NCBI RefSeq assembly: GCF_004684905.1
Contig: NZ_SRJC01000001.1
Coordinates: 930,001-994,000 of the forward strand
DNA length: 64,000 nt
Source of the DNA: Halobacillus salinus
Lineage (GTDB): Bacteria > Bacillota > Bacilli > Bacillales > Halobacillaceae
Direction: 5' to 3'
Made by a program: the position numbers and the translations under genes. This document shows positions 26,362 through 34,667 of the stretch, in pieces (position 1 is the first letter of the stretch; every line of letters starts with the position of its first letter). The notes below the pieces were generated by a model. That model made no database searches. It was given only the letters and a program-made list of their open reading frames with translations, and was not told where the DNA came from.

Positions 26362-27148
26362 ACGAGTCAAAGGGAAGAAGATCTTAATAACAGGCGCTTC
26401 TAGTGGGATTGGTCAGTACTTGGCCATCCATGTTGCACGTCAAGGCGGGATACCCATCATGGTGGCACGGTCGCGGGACCGGCTGGAGATCATTGCAGAA
26501 AAAATCAAGGACGCGTTTGGAACTCGTGCTTGTTGGTATGAAGCGGACCTTTCCAATGATGCAGACTGGAAGGACATTATTGATCAAATTTGTTATGACC
26601 ACGGTTCTATTGATGCGCTGATCAACAATGCTGGAATGGCGGTTTTTGAATTGGTGTCCGAGTCAAAATGGAAAGACATCGATCGGATGATTTCCGTCAA
26701 TGTAAAATCATTGTTCCGTACGACTCACCAGCTGCTCCCCCATTTCCTGCAACAGGGCAGCGGACATATTGTCAACATCGCTTCACAGGCAGGAAAGATT
26801 GCGACGCCTAAATCAGCCGTCTACTCAGCGACGAAGCATGCGGTGCTGGGCTTTACGAATGCTCTTCGTATGGAAGTGGAAGACAAGGGGATTTTTGTTA
26901 CTTCTGTTAACTTAGGACCAGTGCGAACAAATTTCTTCAAGCAGGCTGATCCTTCCGGGGCTTATGAGCGCTCTGTGGACCAGATTATGCTCGACCCCAA
27001 CCAAGTCGCTCTGGAGGTCGTGAACGCGTTATTTGTAAAACAAAGAGAAATCAACCTCCCGAGCTGGATGAACTCCGGAAGTAAAGTTTACTCCATTGCG
27101 CCCGCTTTGATGGAAAAAGTGATGCAGGGCCAGTTCAATAAAAAATAA
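26354..27148 (+). CDS. yqjQ: SDR-family oxidoreductase, YqjQ-like
   Basis: 264 residues, classical short-chain dehydrogenase: cofactor motif TGASSGIG (13-20), NNAG, catalytic Ser in NIASQAG and YSATK, followed by the LGPVRT segment. Substrate not evident. ATG 26354 inside the end of yqjP; the weak AGGTGA site and 8-bp overlap suggest translational coupling. The pair matches yqjP-yqjQ of B. subtilis. Confidence 0.88.
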   Translation: MNERVKGKKILITGASSGIGQYLAIHVARQGGIPIMVARSRDRLEIIAEKIKDAFGTRACWYEADLSNDADWKDIIDQICYDHGSIDALINNAGMAVFELVSESKWKDIDRMISVNVKSLFRTTHQLLPHFLQQGSGHIVNIASQAGKIATPKSAVYSATKHAVLGFTNALRMEVEDKGIFVTSVNLGPVRTNFFKQADPSGAYERSVDQIMLDPNQVALEVVNALFVKQREINLPSWMNSGSKVYSIAPALMEKVMQGQFNKK

Positions 27149-27166
27149 CCGACGGGAGGGATACAA

Positions 27167-27649
27167 ATGTCGAAAGGTGAGACTATCTTTATTACGGGGA
27201 TGTCAGGAACGGGAAAGTCGACGGTACTGGAGAAGTTGGCATCGAGAGGCTATAGGGTGGTGGATACAGACAGTGATTACTGGAGTGAGTGGAGCTCTCT
27301 TACTGACGGTTCGACTGACTGGATATGGCGGGAAGATGCCATGAAGGAATTGCTCGATGAGGAGAGGAGCGAACCACTGTTTCTTTCAGGATGTAAATCT
27401 AATCAAGGGACATTCTATCCATACTTTGACCAAGTCGTATTACTGAGTGCACCAGCAGAAGTAATCCTACCACGAATAGCGAATCGGACGAACAATGATT
27501 ATGGAAAGAATCCAGAGGAGCGTGGTCTTATACTCCAACATTTGAAGGACATAGAACCTCTCCTTCGCCAAACGGCTACAATGGAAATAGATGCCTCCGC
27601 TCCGATTGAAGAAGTAGTGAGGCAATTGGAAGAATTGGTCACTACATAA
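27167..27649 (+). CDS. P-loop nucleoside/shikimate kinase-like protein
   Basis: 160 residues. Walker A GMSGTGKST at 11-19, a D-x-D (DTDSD) near 33-37 as in shikimate/gluconate/adenylate kinase relatives, and a lid-like segment with RIANRTNNDYGK. It probably phosphorylates a small molecule; substrate unknown. Strong GGGAGG ribosome site; 18 bp after yqjQ, likely in the same unit. Confidence 0.75.
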   Translation: MSKGETIFITGMSGTGKSTVLEKLASRGYRVVDTDSDYWSEWSSLTDGSTDWIWREDAMKELLDEERSEPLFLSGCKSNQGTFYPYFDQVVLLSAPAEVILPRIANRTNNDYGKNPEERGLILQHLKDIEPLLRQTATMEIDASAPIEEVVRQLEELVTT

Positions 27650-27672
27650 AAAGCACAAAACCGCTCATGCTA
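27644..27672 (+). promoter_or_regulatory. Possible sigma-G-like promoter of the 41-residue gene
   Basis: ACATA (27644-27648), 17-bp spacer, CATGCTA (27666-27672). The -10 fits CATNNTA; the -35 lacks the leading G. It lies 34 bp before the start codon. Confidence 0.35.
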
Positions 27673-27706
27673 TAAAAGTACCTCAAATTTATTGGAGGGA
27701 AGTACC

Positions 27707-27832
27707 ATGAGCAAAAATTCAAAATCAAAGCGTAATCTACAAAAATCCCGTGACGCGGTTCAGCCTGCAAACGGGAAGGAACGAACAACCATCTCCAAAA
27801 CCAACAAAATGTTTGATAACGAACAGAAATAA
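27707..27832 (+). CDS. Small basic protein, possibly spore-associated
   Basis: 41 residues, ATG 7 bases after GGAGGG. Very polar: MSKNSKSKRNLQKSRD at the start, then NGKERTTISKTNKMFD. No membrane segment, no recognised family. Size, charge and a sigma-G-like element in front are reminiscent of minor acid-soluble spore proteins; this is inference. A 33-base hairpin follows directly, which is also the left end of the composite repeat. Confidence 0.55.
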   Translation: MSKNSKSKRNLQKSRDAVQPANGKERTTISKTNKMFDNEQK

Positions 27833-27916
27833 TCGAAGAGCAACTTCCTTATTGGAAGTTGCTCTTCAGATTGTTGAAGTGAAATGGTTTTGTTAGAAAG
27901 TCTACTGTTACGTGGT

Positions 27917-28017
27917 CTGGAAAACAACTCGCTTTCTGTGGGCGAGTGTCGAGCTTCCTCGCTCTCTGTGGGATCTCGCCTATACCGTGCTACCACAGGA
28001 GTCTCGTCGTTTTCCAG
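27917..28017 (+). repeat. Bacillaceae-type intergenic repeat, copy A
   Basis: 101 bp with 12-bp terminal inverted repeats (CTGGAAAACAAC / GTCGTTTTCCAG, one mismatch). Contains the blocks CGCTTTC, TCCTCGCTC, TCTCTGTGG and CAGGAGTCTC that recur, reversed, in copy B. From memory this resembles a GC-rich repeat scattered between genes in many Bacillus relatives. Confidence 0.6.
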
Positions 28018-28130
28018 CAATAGTACGTGCGAAACAAAACCTACGCTTGTGGAAATCCCCTTACGTTTGGATCATTATAGACCGCTACTCTTGGTCCGAA
28101 AGCATAAGAGGTTCCTACTTATTTTAAAAA

Positions 28131-28334
28131 GGTGTCGGAGAAACGGGGAGACTCCTGCAAAGGTACAGCTTGAGTAATCTCCTTAGCACCTTTGCGCCGA
28201 GAAAGCCTACTTCGAAGCGATACGAGAAGACGCAGGCGCAGTTCCTTAAAGTACAGCGTGAGACCCCACAGAGACCGGAGGGAGCGAGGAGGCTCACCGG
28301 ACGCCTGCGGAAAGCGGACCGTTTCTCCAACACC
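28131..28334 (-). repeat. Bacillaceae-type intergenic repeat, copy B (inverted, with extra internal segment)
   Basis: 204 bp with 16-bp terminal inverted repeats (GGTGTCGGAGAAACGG / CCGTTTCTCCAACACC, one mismatch). Read on the minus strand it contains CGCTTTCCGC, CCTCCTCGCTC, TCTCTGTGGGGTCTC and CAGGAGTCTC in the same order as copy A. It carries about 100 extra bases in the middle, including an inner pair GCAAAGGT (28158-28165) / ACCTTTGC (28188-28195). Confidence 0.6.
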
Positions 28335-28489
28335 ACTTTTCCATACATGGGAGAACTTATAGTACTTTCTCGACACTTTGAAGAGTAACTTCCAATAAGG
28401 AAATTGCTCTCTTTTAACGTGAGGAATATGTATACGACTTAAGGTACACTTGTTTCATAGGGAATAATTTATAGTAAAGGAGAGATCAT

Positions 28490-29236
28490 GTGGCGGAATT
28501 AAAAGAACAAGTTATTTTGATCACTGGGGGAAACCGTGGTCAGGGACAAGCTATTGCTGAGCACCTTGCCTCATTGGGAGCCATTGTTATTATTGGTGCG
28601 AGAAACTATGAAGAGGCGCGTGAAGTAGCAGAATCGATTGGGGCAAACGCCTATCCGGTTTTGCTCGATGTCACGAATGAGTCTCATTGGCAGGGAGTAA
28701 TGAATGAGATACTCGACCGTTTCGGTAGAATTGATGTGCTTGTTAATAATGCTGGCGTTCTTATCCGTAAGCCATTTGCGGATTTGACTGCTGAAGATTA
28801 CCAAGAGATGATCAATGTAAATCAGCTCGGAGTTTTCAGAGGGATGAAGGCCGTTACGGCTCAGATGGAGAAACAACAAAAAGGTTCTATCATCAATAAT
28901 GTTTCTATTTCTTCCTTCTCACCTATTGCGAAGTCTTCCGCTTACGCTGGGACGAAAGCAGCAGTCGTTGCAATGTCTAAGGCAGCTGCTATCGAACTCG
29001 GTCAAAAAGGGATACGTGTCAACATGATTCATCCAGGTGGCATCGAAACAGAAATGGCCACACAAGGTAGTGGTGTCCCCGATTTTTATTCATCGATTCC
29101 TCTAGGGCGCATCGGACAGCCTGTCGAAATTGCAACAACCGTAGCGTTCCTAGCATCAGATAAAAGCTCCTACATTACAGGTGCGGAAATCGTTGTAGAT
29201 GGAGGCATGACATTAGGGGTCAATGAAGAAGAGTGA
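28490..29236 (+). CDS. SDR-family oxidoreductase (3-oxoacyl-ACP reductase-like)
   Basis: 248 residues, GTG start after AAAGGAGAG. Classical [11 protein letters not shown] cofactor loop, LDVTN, NNAGV, Ser in [19 protein letters not shown] and the C-terminal [15 protein letters not shown] typical of FabG-like and sugar/polyol dehydrogenases. Substrate cannot be told. It starts about 80 bp after the composite repeat and is followed by a DUF2200 gene. Confidence 0.85.
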   Translation: MAELKEQVILITGGNRGQGQAIAEHLASLGAIVIIGARNYEEAREVAESIGANAYPVLLDVTNESHWQGVMNEILDRFGRIDVLVNNAGVLIRKPFADLTAEDYQEMINVNQLGVFRGMKAVTAQMEKQQKGSIINNVSISSFSPIAKSSAYAGTKAAVVAMSKAAAIELGQKGIRVNMIHPGGIETEMATQGSGVPDFYSSIPLGRIGQPVEIATTVAFLASDKSSYITGAEIVVDGGMTLGVNEEE

Positions 29237-29278
29237 ACATGAGCATAGGGAATCATGAATAAGGAGGCGTTGTTAACT

Positions 29279-29635
29279 ATGGCTAAACATAGGATATATA
29301 CTATGAGTTTCGCTAGTGTTTATCCCCATTATGTGAAGAAAGCAGAAAAAAAGGATCGTACGAAAAGAGAAGTCGATGAAATCATCCGTTGGTTGACAGG
29401 TTATAGTCAGGAAGAAGTAGAAGAACACCTTGAGAAGGGAACAGACATAGAAACTTTCTTCGCTGAGGCGCAGCAGTTAAATCCTTCTCGTAAGAAAATC
29501 AAAGGGGTGGTCTGTGGTGTTCGGGTTGAGGACATCGAAGAACCAACGATGCAGGAAATTCGATATATGGACAAGTTGATTGATGAGTTAGCCAAGGGGA
29601 AAGCGATGGATAAGATTTTAAGGAAAAACATTTAA
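29279..29635 (+). CDS. DUF2200 domain protein
   Basis: 118 residues beginning [18 protein letters not shown], the hallmark of DUF2200 (COG4898), with EIIRWLTGY and GVVCGVRVE further on. Function unknown; found scattered in bacteria, suggesting transfer. ATG 29279 lies 11 bases after AAGGAGG; the ATG at 29255 precedes the ribosome site. 42 bp after the SDR gene. Confidence 0.85.
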   Translation: MAKHRIYTMSFASVYPHYVKKAEKKDRTKREVDEIIRWLTGYSQEEVEEHLEKGTDIETFFAEAQQLNPSRKKIKGVVCGVRVEDIEEPTMQEIRYMDKLIDELAKGKAMDKILRKNI

Positions 29636-29702
29636 GTTCACGGAACCTATTCCATGTATCAAACGTAAAAGAAGTATATAAGCTTGGTGAGGGGAGATTC
29701 GA

Positions 29703-29927
29703 GTGAACAAGCCTATATTTCATGTAGTAATTGTTTTAGCTACTTGCTTCTTCTATGCAATCGGTTACTTATTCGATGTCGAATGGCTGCAATTTTATTA
29801 TAGGAATGAATATTCTATGGCCGAGGGTAGGTCGCTGGAAATGGGCGGTTCTATTCTGCCGATCGGACTAGGTGTCCTGACTGCGTTTCTCGTCACAAAA
29901 TTCATTTTGCCTCATACAAGGCAATAG
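29703..29927 (+). CDS. Small two-segment membrane protein, unknown
   Basis: 74 residues, GTG start after GAGGGGAG. Hydrophobic segments at about 5-22 and 48-66, with a central loop carrying NEYSMAEGRSLE. No family recognised. Its own terminator follows. Confidence 0.6.
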   Translation: MNKPIFHVVIVLATCFFYAIGYLFDVEWLQFYYRNEYSMAEGRSLEMGGSILPIGLGVLTAFLVTKFILPHTRQ

Positions 29928-29943
29928 TTCCATCGAATCATTC

Positions 29944-29980
29944 AAAGAAGAGACGAACCGATAAGGTCCGTCTCTTCTTT
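29944..29980. terminator. Bidirectional terminator between the small membrane gene and yqjW
   Basis: Twelve-base stem AAAGAAGAGACG / CGTCTCTTCTTT with an inner ACC/GGT pairing; T-rich on both strands. Confidence 0.8.
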
Positions 29981-30044
29981 GTGAACTAGGACGTTCACCG
30001 ATCGTGGAAGGGTGGACGAATTATAGAAAGGAATACGTGTTAAG

Positions 30045-31301
30045 TTATGCATAATGACCACCAATCTTTTTACTACGCTCTGGTGTAATGCCTGCTTTTG
30101 TGAAGCTGCTCGCTCTTAAAATAGCAGCTGAACCGTATTTATCGCGTATCTGATCCATCACGTTCCCGACATCTTTATTTTTCGGACGATCGTCGAACAA
30201 GGTTAGCTGTGTGGCGATGTCTTCATCCAGGTTCGTTAAGGTTACGGAGATACGACGGACCATGCTGTACCCATCATAGTGCTTGTAAAAGAGTTGCAAG
30301 CATAGGTGGTACATATCCATCGTAATATTTGTGGGTAAATCAACCGAGGTGGAGCGACTGAATCCTCCACCCGTTTCTTTCGCATAACCGACCGATAAAT
30401 GGACAGTCCTGCCAGCTTGCTTGGCTTTCCGGGCTCGCCTGCACGCTTCTTCACAGAGGTCGAGGATCACAGTCGGCACCTCTTCTTTGGCATAGTTCCG
30501 TAGTAGTGTCACACCATGTCCGAAGCCTTTCTGCTCTGTTTTAGTGAAGTCCCCGATGACTGGGCTGAGGTCGATCCCCCAGGCGTGCCAATGAAGTTGT
30601 TCCCCGATAATTCCGTAATGTTTTTTCATATATTTAAGGGGATACTTAGCAAGTTGACCTAATCGTACGATGCCGAGCCGGTTGAAGTTGCGCGTCATAC
30701 GGGACCCAATCCCCCATATATGTTCGATTGGTACCGGCCACAAGAGTCGCTCCACGTCTTCGTAACGGCACTCGGCAATGCCATCTTCCGCTTTTTTGGC
30801 GTGAATGTCCATCACGACTTTAGCAAGAAACTTATTATCCCCGATTCCAATGGCACACTCCACGCCGAATTGTTCCAGGATCCGGTCTTGGATCATTCGG
30901 GCAATCTTATACGGCGAACCGTACAGTTTTTCCATTCCATCAACCGTCACCCATAATTCGTCCACGGAATAGATATGGATCGCCTCAGGTGGGACGATCT
31001 GCTTCATCATTTTGGCTATTTCTACAGAGACACGGACATATTCCCCCATTCGTGCCGGGGCGACGACCAGTTCCGGATCGTTCGGTAGCTCAAAGTAACG
31101 GCTCACATTGCTGATGCCGTGCTTCTTCTTCAAAGCGGGGGACGCAGCAAGCACGATACTGCCATTCCGGCTCGGGTCCCCGACGACAGCGAGCAGCGCG
31201 GTTTTCGGATCAAGCCCACGATGTGCCATTTCCACACTGGCGTAGAAACTTCGCATGTCAATACAAAGAACATCGTGGCGTGGGTAATGTGAGTAGTCCA
31301 T
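30045..31301 (-). CDS. yqjW: Y-family DNA polymerase, YqjW/UvrX type
   Basis: 418 residues. Second translesion polymerase of the window: catalytic Asp in CIDMRSFYAS, Asp-Glu in YSVDELWVT, helix-hairpin-helix region with HIWGIGSRMTRNFNRLG, and a C-terminal QLTLF clamp-binding motif. It differs from DinB in the UvrX-type palm and longer fingers segment with SRNGSIVLAASPALKK. In B. subtilis yqjW is SOS-induced; here a perfect GAAC-N4-GTTC box lies 18 bp before the start. Ribosome site TTGGAGGAA. The yqjX-yqjZ partners are absent. Confidence 0.92.
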   Translation of the reverse strand: MDYSHYPRHDVLCIDMRSFYASVEMAHRGLDPKTALLAVVGDPSRNGSIVLAASPALKKKHGISNVSRYFELPNDPELVVAPARMGEYVRVSVEIAKMMKQIVPPEAIHIYSVDELWVTVDGMEKLYGSPYKIARMIQDRILEQFGVECAIGIGDNKFLAKVVMDIHAKKAEDGIAECRYEDVERLLWPVPIEHIWGIGSRMTRNFNRLGIVRLGQLAKYPLKYMKKHYGIIGEQLHWHAWGIDLSPVIGDFTKTEQKGFGHGVTLLRNYAKEEVPTVILDLCEEACRRARKAKQAGRTVHLSVGYAKETGGGFSRSTSVDLPTNITMDMYHLCLQLFYKHYDGYSMVRRISVTLTNLDEDIATQLTLFDDRPKNKDVGNVMDQIRDKYGSAAILRASSFTKAGITPERSKKIGGHYA

Positions 31302-31318
31302 TAGCTATTCCTCCAAAC

Positions 31319-31332
31319 AGAACGTTTGTTCC
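31319..31332 (-). promoter_or_regulatory. LexA (SOS) box of yqjW
   Basis: GAAC-GTTT-GTTC (31320-31331); on the minus strand GGAACAAACGTTCT matches the Bacillus consensus CGAACRNRYGTTYC at all but the outer bases. It directly follows a TATAAT (-10) at 31335-31340 on the same strand. Confidence 0.8.
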
Positions 31333-31485
31333 CATTATACACAAAAACGCTCCTTACTTATACATGAAATTTATGTAAGGTACGAAATGGGTGGAAAGGA
31401 TCAATTGGAGGACCGCGCTTAATCAAGACAAAACAATTGCTCGGGTGCCTTGTATTTCTTACAATAATGATAGGAGGTATGCCTC

Positions 31486-31818
31486 ATGAAACTTATACTG
31501 ACAGAAGAAGCTAAAAATCAGTTGATGTATATGAAAGAAGAAGAACGCCCGCTTATCCGCCTGTTTTATGATACAGAAGGGTGCGGTTGTGGCGTGAACG
31601 GACTGCCGACCATTCGTCTGGAAAGTGAAGAGCGAAGTACAGATGAGCGGGTAGAAAATGATGATTTTACTGTCGTTATCGATCAACAACAAGCAGTCTT
31701 TTTCAAAAAAGAAATGAAGTTGGATTTTAAAAAAGGCTTATTCCGCCTTTCTAGTCCGGAAGGTGTACTGAATCCTATCATTCCGGTAAGGGACGTGAGA
31801 GAGGGAGCCACTGTATGA
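31486..31818 (+). CDS. yqkB: HesB/IscA-like protein YqkB
   Basis: 110 residues of the Fe-S biosynthesis (HesB-like) fold, with the CGCG motif in TEGCGCGVNG typical of the YqkB branch instead of the three spaced cysteines of true A-type carriers. Role in iron-sulfur chemistry is therefore uncertain. Strong AGGAGGT ribosome site. Overlaps the next gene by 4 bp (ATGA), the B. subtilis yqk neighbourhood. Confidence 0.82.
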   Translation: MKLILTEEAKNQLMYMKEEERPLIRLFYDTEGCGCGVNGLPTIRLESEERSTDERVENDDFTVVIDQQQAVFFKKEMKLDFKKGLFRLSSPEGVLNPIIPVRDVREGATV

Positions 31819-32042
31819 GTAAGAATAAAAAGCAACAGGAAGGTACGCTCGGAGCACAGCTGAATGAAGAGCTGCTTTCGAAGCTTCAGTCCAAAAAAAC
31901 AGAACTGAAAGAGCAAGAAGAAAAGCGTCAGGAGAAAGAGCGCTTGGAGCGAATAAAAGAACGAAAACGACAGGAAGAAAACAAAAGTTTCGAGGAATTG
32001 CTAAAGGAAAGCGACCTTGATTGGAAGTCGTTCAAGAAATAA
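31815..32042 (+). CDS. yqkE: YqkE-like (DUF3886) small charged protein
   Basis: 75 residues, almost wholly helical and charged: GTLGAQLNEELLSKLQ followed by a Lys/Glu/Arg-rich coiled coil and the C-terminal FEELLKESDLDWKSFKK that marks DUF3886/YqkE. Function unknown. Starts by ATGA overlap with yqkB. Confidence 0.75.
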   Translation: MSKNKKQQEGTLGAQLNEELLSKLQSKKTELKEQEEKRQEKERLERIKERKRQEENKSFEELLKESDLDWKSFKK

Positions 32043-32052
32043 ATAGTTGTTA

Positions 32053-32097
32053 AAAAGAGTCAGCTCAAAAGTCAGATGAACTTTAGGGCTGGCTTTT
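32053..32097 (+). terminator. Probable terminator after yqkE
   Basis: AGTCAGC ... GCTGGCT (one G-T pair) with a long loop, then TTTTT. Confidence 0.55.
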
Positions 32098-32124
32098 TAT
32101 ATAGGACACTCAACGATCAACCAT

Positions 32125-32245
32125 CGTGTAGAAAACAGATCAGAGGGCGGCGGAGTGGTGGGAAGGCGTATTGCAGAGCCGAACAAGAAACTGAAAAAAG
32201 GTAGAGATTCTTGAGGAAGAGGTACAGCGACTAAAAGATTCATAA
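32125..32245 (+). pseudogene. Possible remnant of a coiled-coil protein
   Basis: Between yqkE and the DUF1801 gene one frame reads RRIAEPNKKLKK and, after a run of six A where a one-base change shifts the frame, another reads VEILEEEVQRLKDS followed by a stop. Joined, they give a heptad-type helix such as ends many DNA-binding or regulatory proteins. There is no start codon with ribosome site. Family not identifiable; it may be chance. Confidence 0.25.
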
Positions 32246-32302
32246 TTTGGAAGGGGATTGTAGGGAAGTGTCGAATACATAGGTGGATGGAGGTGATTAG
32301 GG

Positions 32303-32734
32303 ATGTATGAGCTGAAGACAAAGGAGAATGACAACAGTGTCATAGAGTTCATAGAAAGTGTGGAAAAGCCGAAAAAGAAAGAAGATGCTTACCGCTTACT
32401 CGATCTGTTCACGGAAACTTCTGGATACCCAGCGAAAATGTGGGGGAAGAGTATCATCGGTTTCGGGGCTTACCATTACAAGTATCCCACCGGTCATGAA
32501 GGTGACGCGCCGTTAGTTGGCTTTTCACCAAGGAAAGCGAACTTCAGTCTCTATTTCGCAACAGGCGAAGACCGGGAAGAAGTGTTGACACGGTTAGGAA
32601 AGCATAAGTCTGGCAAGGCATGTGTGTATATCAATAAAATCGATGACGTAGATACAGAAGTATTGAAAGAAATGATCAGGTCTTCCATTGCGTTTCTAAA
32701 ACAAACATATCCAGATCAAAAGGAAGGGAAGTAA
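32303..32734 (+). CDS. DUF1801 domain protein (YdhG-like)
   Basis: 143 residues with the DUF1801 core: KKKEDAYRLLDLFTETSG, MWGKSIIGFGAYHY, GFSPRKANFSLYF and KACVYINKIDDVD. The family (iron-chaperone frataxin-like fold by structure) has no firm function. Good GGAGG ribosome site 9 bases before the ATG. Confidence 0.85.
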   Translation: MYELKTKENDNSVIEFIESVEKPKKKEDAYRLLDLFTETSGYPAKMWGKSIIGFGAYHYKYPTGHEGDAPLVGFSPRKANFSLYFATGEDREEVLTRLGKHKSGKACVYINKIDDVDTEVLKEMIRSSIAFLKQTYPDQKEGK

Positions 32735-32760
32735 GCGATGGGGGAACCTCTCGCTTTTTG
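32733..32760 (+). terminator. Terminator after the DUF1801 gene
   Basis: AAGCGA ... TCGCTT with inner GG/CC pairing and TTTTT after. Confidence 0.7.
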
Positions 32761-32792
32761 TTTGTTCAATAATACATAAAAGGGGAAAGAAC

Positions 32793-33554
32793 ATGAAGAA
32801 ATCAACAGAACATAATGGGTATGCATGGGATCAAAAGGTAGAGGAAGGTTCTGCTTACACGAACCCCATTGAAACAGGAGTTATTAAGCAGGCTAAGGAG
32901 GGGGACTGGCAGATTGGGGTTACAGCTGAAAGGCAAGTTCCGCGTGATTGGTTCCCATCATCCTTAGAAGGAAAGAAAATTCTCTGTTTAGCTTCTGGTG
33001 GTGGCCAACAAGGTCCTGTGCTTGCCGCTGCGGGAGCGGATGTCACCGTCTTTGATCTCTCTCTGAAACAATTGGAGCAGGATCGGCTGGTTGCCGAACG
33101 AGAAGGCTTACAGTTGAGCATTGTCAAAGGGGATATGACGGATCTTTCGGTATTTCCGAATGAAAGCTTTGATATGATTGTCCATCCAGTTGCTAATGTG
33201 TTTGTAGAAGAAGTGAGGCCGGTCTGGTATGAAGCAAGTCGTGTGCTGAAGGAAAAGGGTACACTCATCTCAGGCTTCATGAATCCTGTCCTGTACCTTT
33301 TTGACGATGAGAAAGAGCAGCAAGGGAAACTCGAAATTAAGCACAGCATTCCGTATTCGGCATTAGAACAAGAGGAAGTGATCGAAGGACAGACACTTGA
33401 GTTCGGTCATACTTTAGAAGATCAGATCCAAGGGCAGACGGCGGCTGGGTTTGTCATCTCTGGTTTTTACGAAGATGATTTTGGTGGTGGCCGTACAGTG
33501 GATCGATACATCAAAACAATGATTGCTACACGTGCCGTGAAAATTACGATATAA
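32793..33554 (+). CDS. Class I SAM-dependent methyltransferase
   Basis: 253 residues. Rossmann methyltransferase: SAM loop ILCLASGGGQQGPV (Gly-rich motif I), acidic VFDLS after beta-2, KGDMTDLS, and MIVHPVANVF as motif IV region. Whole-family resemblance is to small-molecule methyltransferases. Substrate unknown. Monocistronic by spacing, with AAGGGGAAAG as ribosome site. Confidence 0.82.
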   Translation: MKKSTEHNGYAWDQKVEEGSAYTNPIETGVIKQAKEGDWQIGVTAERQVPRDWFPSSLEGKKILCLASGGGQQGPVLAAAGADVTVFDLSLKQLEQDRLVAEREGLQLSIVKGDMTDLSVFPNESFDMIVHPVANVFVEEVRPVWYEASRVLKEKGTLISGFMNPVLYLFDDEKEQQGKLEIKHSIPYSALEQEEVIEGQTLEFGHTLEDQIQGQTAAGFVISGFYEDDFGGGRTVDRYIKTMIATRAVKITI

Positions 33555-33765
33555 CCCCTTGTATGAACATGACTTGGCCTCTGAACGGTAGATCTGTCTT
33601 GTCGCGTTTTAGTTTGTTATCGTCTTTTTTCTAAGAAGTATGAAAGTGTAGGAAAAAGGGGTAAACTGTTTTAATGACTGGCAAGACTCGAAGTATATCA
33701 TCTTGGATTTGCTAGGTTTAAAGAGAGTTAAAAGGAAAATGGACTAAACAACTGGAGGTGGCATC

Positions 33766-34152
33766 ATGGCCCATTTGCGTCGAGTAGGAACGACTTATAT
33801 TCCTGTACAGGATGTCGAGAGAGCAGCAGCATGGTATGAAGCGAAACTTGGTGCGAGAGTGAACTATAAGGATGAAGATAAAGCGATTGTAGAAATGGCA
33901 GGTCAAAGCTTCTTCTTGATGCTCGCAGAAGGCGGAGCGACAGCGAATTTCAAGGACCGAAAGGGAAGAAGGCAGTTTTCCCTCACGTTTGAAGTGGACG
34001 GTATGGAAGAACTGAACGAGTTAAGAGACGACCTTCAAGAACGGCATGTCATCGTAGGTGATGTAGAGGACCGCGGGCATATGGGGAACAATTTCGTATT
34101 TTATGACTTGTGCGGAAATGTTTTCGATGTGTGGAGTGAGTTGAGTCCGTAA
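33766..34152 (+). CDS. VOC-family (glyoxalase/bleomycin-resistance fold) protein
   Basis: 128 residues, one VOC domain made of two beta-alpha-beta-beta-beta units: YIPVQDVERAAAWYEAKLGARV at the start and FYDLCGNVFDVWSE at the end. The usual metal ligands are not all evident, so it may bind rather than convert a ligand. ACTGGAGGT ribosome site. Overlaps the next gene by one base (TAATG). Confidence 0.82.
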   Translation: MAHLRRVGTTYIPVQDVERAAAWYEAKLGARVNYKDEDKAIVEMAGQSFFLMLAEGGATANFKDRKGRRQFSLTFEVDGMEELNELRDDLQERHVIVGDVEDRGHMGNNFVFYDLCGNVFDVWSELSP

Positions 34153-34667
34153 TGCGACAAGTTAAAGTTCAACCTTATCAAAAGCGTTGGAGGGGTGCCT
34201 TTCTTGAGGAACGAAGGGTGCTTTTTGATTTGTTTGGTGAGAACATTGTAGATGTTCACCATATCGGTAGTACAGCAGTCGAAGGGATGGCAGCTAAACC
34301 TGTGATAGACATGATACCCGTAGTTAAGCACCTTGAAAGCGTGGATGATTGGGATCCTCTTATGAAACAAATCGGTTATGTACCTAATGGGGAAAATGGA
34401 ATAAAGGGTAGACGATTCTTTCAAAAAGGTGAAGAAGATCGAACCCACCATCTCCATTTCTACCAACAAGGAAGTGAAGAGATAGAGCGCCATCTAGCGT
34501 TTCGTGATTATTTACGGAATCATGAGGGTGCCCGCGATCGGTATAGCCGTCTCAAAGGGAATCTATCTGCTCAATATCCATATGATATAGAAGCCTATAT
34601 AAATGGCAAAAGCAGTCTTGTGCGTGAAATTGAACAGCTTGCTTTGAAATGGAGGGGTTTATTGTGA
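34152..34667 (+). CDS. GrpB/YqkA-type UPF0157 protein (nucleotidyltransferase fold)
   Basis: 171 residues with the UPF0157 hallmark HHIGSTAVEGMAAKPVIDM (substrate-binding GSTxV and metal Asp) and HHLHFYQ, HLAFRDYLR further on. The fold is that of nucleotidyltransferases; targets are unknown, though relatives occur fused to CoaE. One-base overlap with the VOC gene before and GTGA overlap with the VOC gene after. Confidence 0.86.
   Translation: MRQVKVQPYQKRWRGAFLEERRVLFDLFGENIVDVHHIGSTAVEGMAAKPVIDMIPVVKHLESVDDWDPLMKQIGYVPNGENGIKGRRFFQKGEEDRTHHLHFYQQGSEEIERHLAFRDYLRNHEGARDRYSRLKGNLSAQYPYDIEAYINGKSSLVREIEQLALKWRGLL

Larger units (their letters stand above)
27835..28412. repeat. Composite noncoding inverted-repeat element (578 bp)
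   Basis: The only gene-free stretch over 300 bp. Its ends are two 33-base segments (27835-27867 and 28380-28412) that are inverted copies of each other at 29 of 33 positions; each is itself a hairpin (GAGCAACTTCC, 5-base loop, GGAAGTTGCTC). Between them lie two related repeats in opposite orientation (27917-28017 and 28131-28334). Short ORFs inside are out of step with any ribosome site and look accidental. The right end runs into TCTCTTTT and can act as a terminator. No transposase is present. Confidence 0.7.

Noticed and set aside
27884-28388. Several 70-97 codon ORFs within the composite repeat
   Set aside because: They follow the GC-rich repeat in both strands, lack ribosome sites and overlap each other. 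They are explained by the repeat structure.
32855-33349. 164-codon ORF antisense to the methyltransferase at 32793
   Set aside because: Low-complexity Ser/Pro/Arg content and no start signals, typical of an antisense shadow.
34101-34493. 130-codon ORF antisense to the UPF0157 gene
   Set aside because: Antisense shadow without start signals.
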